This document shows positions 63,071-64,000 of a stretch of DNA of 64,000 bases, piece after piece; position 1 is the first letter of the stretch, and the number at the start of each line of letters is the position of its first letter. Made by a program: the position numbers and the translations under genes. Below the pieces are notes generated by a model. The model saw only the letters and a program-made list of their open reading frames with translations. It had not been told where the DNA came from and ran no database searches. The stretch covers positions 930,001-994,000 of the forward strand of contig NZ_CP069354.1 of assembly GCF_016864375.1 (NCBI RefSeq), written 5' to 3'. This DNA is from Microvirga sp. VF16. Lineage in GTDB: Bacteria; Pseudomonadota; Alphaproteobacteria; Rhizobiales; Beijerinckiaceae.

Positions 63071-63104
63071 AGAGCATCGGACCCAAAAGTGGGTCCGATG
63101 CTCT
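63071..63104. repeat. Extragenic palindrome, REP-like, copy 3
   Basis: Perfect 14-base arms agagcatcggaccc / gggtccgatgctct around aaaagt. It lies between the convergent phasin and response-regulator genes and may serve as a terminator. Related to the elements at 13651 and 51249. Confidence 0.78.
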
Positions 63105-63200
63105 AGGAAGTGTAGTTGCCACAAGCAGGCATGGAGAGATGAATTGTTGCCCCGCTGAACGGAGACGACTGGCGGCTTTTCCCGAGAGAGAAAAGGGGTA

Positions 63201-63923
63201 TTACGAGTGATAGGGTCTGCCTCCGGTCATGTACAGCTGATCGCTGCTGAAGCCACTTCCTTTTGAACTGGGCGAGCCAACCGGATAGCGGTTGAGGTTC
63301 TGTGCCGCGATTACGACTTCGACGCGGTTTCGGGCGTTGAGCTTCTGCATCAGGACTGTCATGTAGTGCTTGACCGTCCGTTCAGTAATGCCCAGACCCG
63401 TCGCAATTTCCCTGTTGGTCTTTCCATCGAGCAGAAGGCGAACGATCTGATCTTCACGAGCGCTCAGTTTGAGAGCCTCCATGGCGATCTTGCGCAGTGA
63501 AGCGTTCCGAAGGGCCGTGATGACGACGCTTCCAAAGTTGCGCGATACGTATATCTCGCCGGAAAACACGCTTCTCGCGGCGTGAAGAAGTTCGTCCAAT
63601 GCGCAGGACTTGGAAACATATCCTTGCGCTCCCGCCTCAAGTGCGCTGACCGCGTGCTCTACGCTGGGCTCGGCGGTAAAGACAAGTACTCTAACGTTTG
63701 GGTGTTTGGCTTTGATTGCGGCAATTGTCGAAGGACCGCTCCCGGGAAGTGACGTATCCAAGATTATCAGTTCGGGTCGATGCTTTTCTACAATTGCGAG
63801 CGCCTCTCGATAGGTTCTGCCCGTTGCCACGATCTTGAAGTCATTTTGTAATCCCAGGACATGTGTAAGTCCCTCGATGATGATTGGATGATCATCAATC
63901 AAGGCAAGCGAGATCAATTGCAT
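63201..63923 (-). CDS. NarL/FixJ-family response regulator
   Basis: 240 residues from ATG at 63923 (GGAAGA upstream); the frame could begin at 63944. Receiver: LALIDDHPIIIEGLTHVLGL with the acidic pair, phospho-acceptor in PELIILDTSLPGSGPSTI, Thr in VLVFTAEPSVE, Lys in GYVSKSCALDELLHAA. The LuxR-type HTH near the C-terminus is LKLSAREDQIVRLLLDGKTN, REIATGLGITERTVKHYMTV and LMQKLNARNRVEVV. No kinase gene lies beside it in the window; the next 56 bases to the window end hold no visible gene. Targets are unknown. Confidence 0.92.
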   Translation of the reverse strand: MQLISLALIDDHPIIIEGLTHVLGLQNDFKIVATGRTYREALAIVEKHRPELIILDTSLPGSGPSTIAAIKAKHPNVRVLVFTAEPSVEHAVSALEAGAQGYVSKSCALDELLHAARSVFSGEIYVSRNFGSVVITALRNASLRKIAMEALKLSAREDQIVRLLLDGKTNREIATGLGITERTVKHYMTVLMQKLNARNRVEVVIAAQNLNRYPVGSPSSKGSGFSSDQLYMTGGRPYHS

Positions 63924-64000
63924 AAAATTCTTCCCCCCACACATGCCTGGAACAGGTCCGGATAACCCCAGTGATCCCCGATATGCGCAGCTAAGGAACG

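Noticed and set aside
1..64000. tRNA, rRNA, CRISPR, IS element or prophage
   Set aside because: None was recognised by reading; no transposase, integrase, Cas or phage gene is among the coding regions.

Overview
The window looks like chromosome of a high-GC alphaproteobacterium of the Hyphomicrobiales, most like the Microvirga/Methylobacterium group. This is inferred from the gene families: a LivM-LivG fusion, an LdtR-like MarR protein, PepSY/OmpR two-component genes, FecR plus CHASE2-cyclase pairs, and short 'gagcatcggacc' extragenic palindromes. No rRNA, tRNA, CRISPR array, IS element or prophage was seen.

Layout. (1) 1-7568, minus strand: a tightly coupled surface-glycan operon of glycosyltransferases and one methyltransferase. 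(2) 7645-11852, minus: a small protein made almost wholly of RTX repeats, with its probable type I exporter (HlyD adaptor plus ABC ATPase). (3) 12069-17000: an LdtR-like MarR regulator behind a perfect 27-bp palindrome, an alpha/beta hydrolase, a GntR/FCD regulator divergent from an M20 amidohydrolase, and an orphan solute-binding protein. (4) 17007-20822: homogentisate catabolism (hmgA, fahA, maiA) with a divergent MarR regulator. (5) 20823-22262: gene-free DNA with extragenic palindromes. (6) 22263-34657: a branched-chain-amino-acid-type ABC importer, an IclR regulator and a catabolic run (SDR, double EthD, KstD-like flavoprotein, old yellow enzyme, MBL-fold protein, EamA exporter). Identical cgaacgcgttcg-type palindromes precede three of its transcription units, so it is probably one IclR regulon for an unidentified substrate. 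(7) 34730-39190: Gly/Asp/Arg-rich exported proteins, a PepSY protein, an OmpR/PhoQ-like two-component system, a TPR protein and a DoxX protein.

(8) 39822-51059 is the most interesting region. Two RTX proteins carry three N-terminal domains that resemble the HasA hemophore. They flank a TonB-dependent receptor with FRAP/NPNL heme-receptor motifs. A FecR/VWA protein with a type-I-secretion-like C-terminus, a 44-codon ORF and a CHASE2-adenylate cyclase follow on the same strand. I read this as a modular hemophore/heme-uptake locus coupled to a signalling unit. (9) 51614-64000: PPK2 polyphosphate kinase, two AraC-type regulators, then a cluster of phosphate acyltransferase, acetate kinase, a DUF3141 protein with a PHA-synthase-like Cys-Asp-His triad, FabI, a DUF3302/HlyD membrane pair and a phasin. 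This suggests acyl-phosphate/PHA storage metabolism. A NarL-type response regulator closes the window.

Functional names come from motifs and remembered family features; no search was run. Start codons were moved from the longest ORF where a ribosome binding site or signal peptide favoured an internal start.
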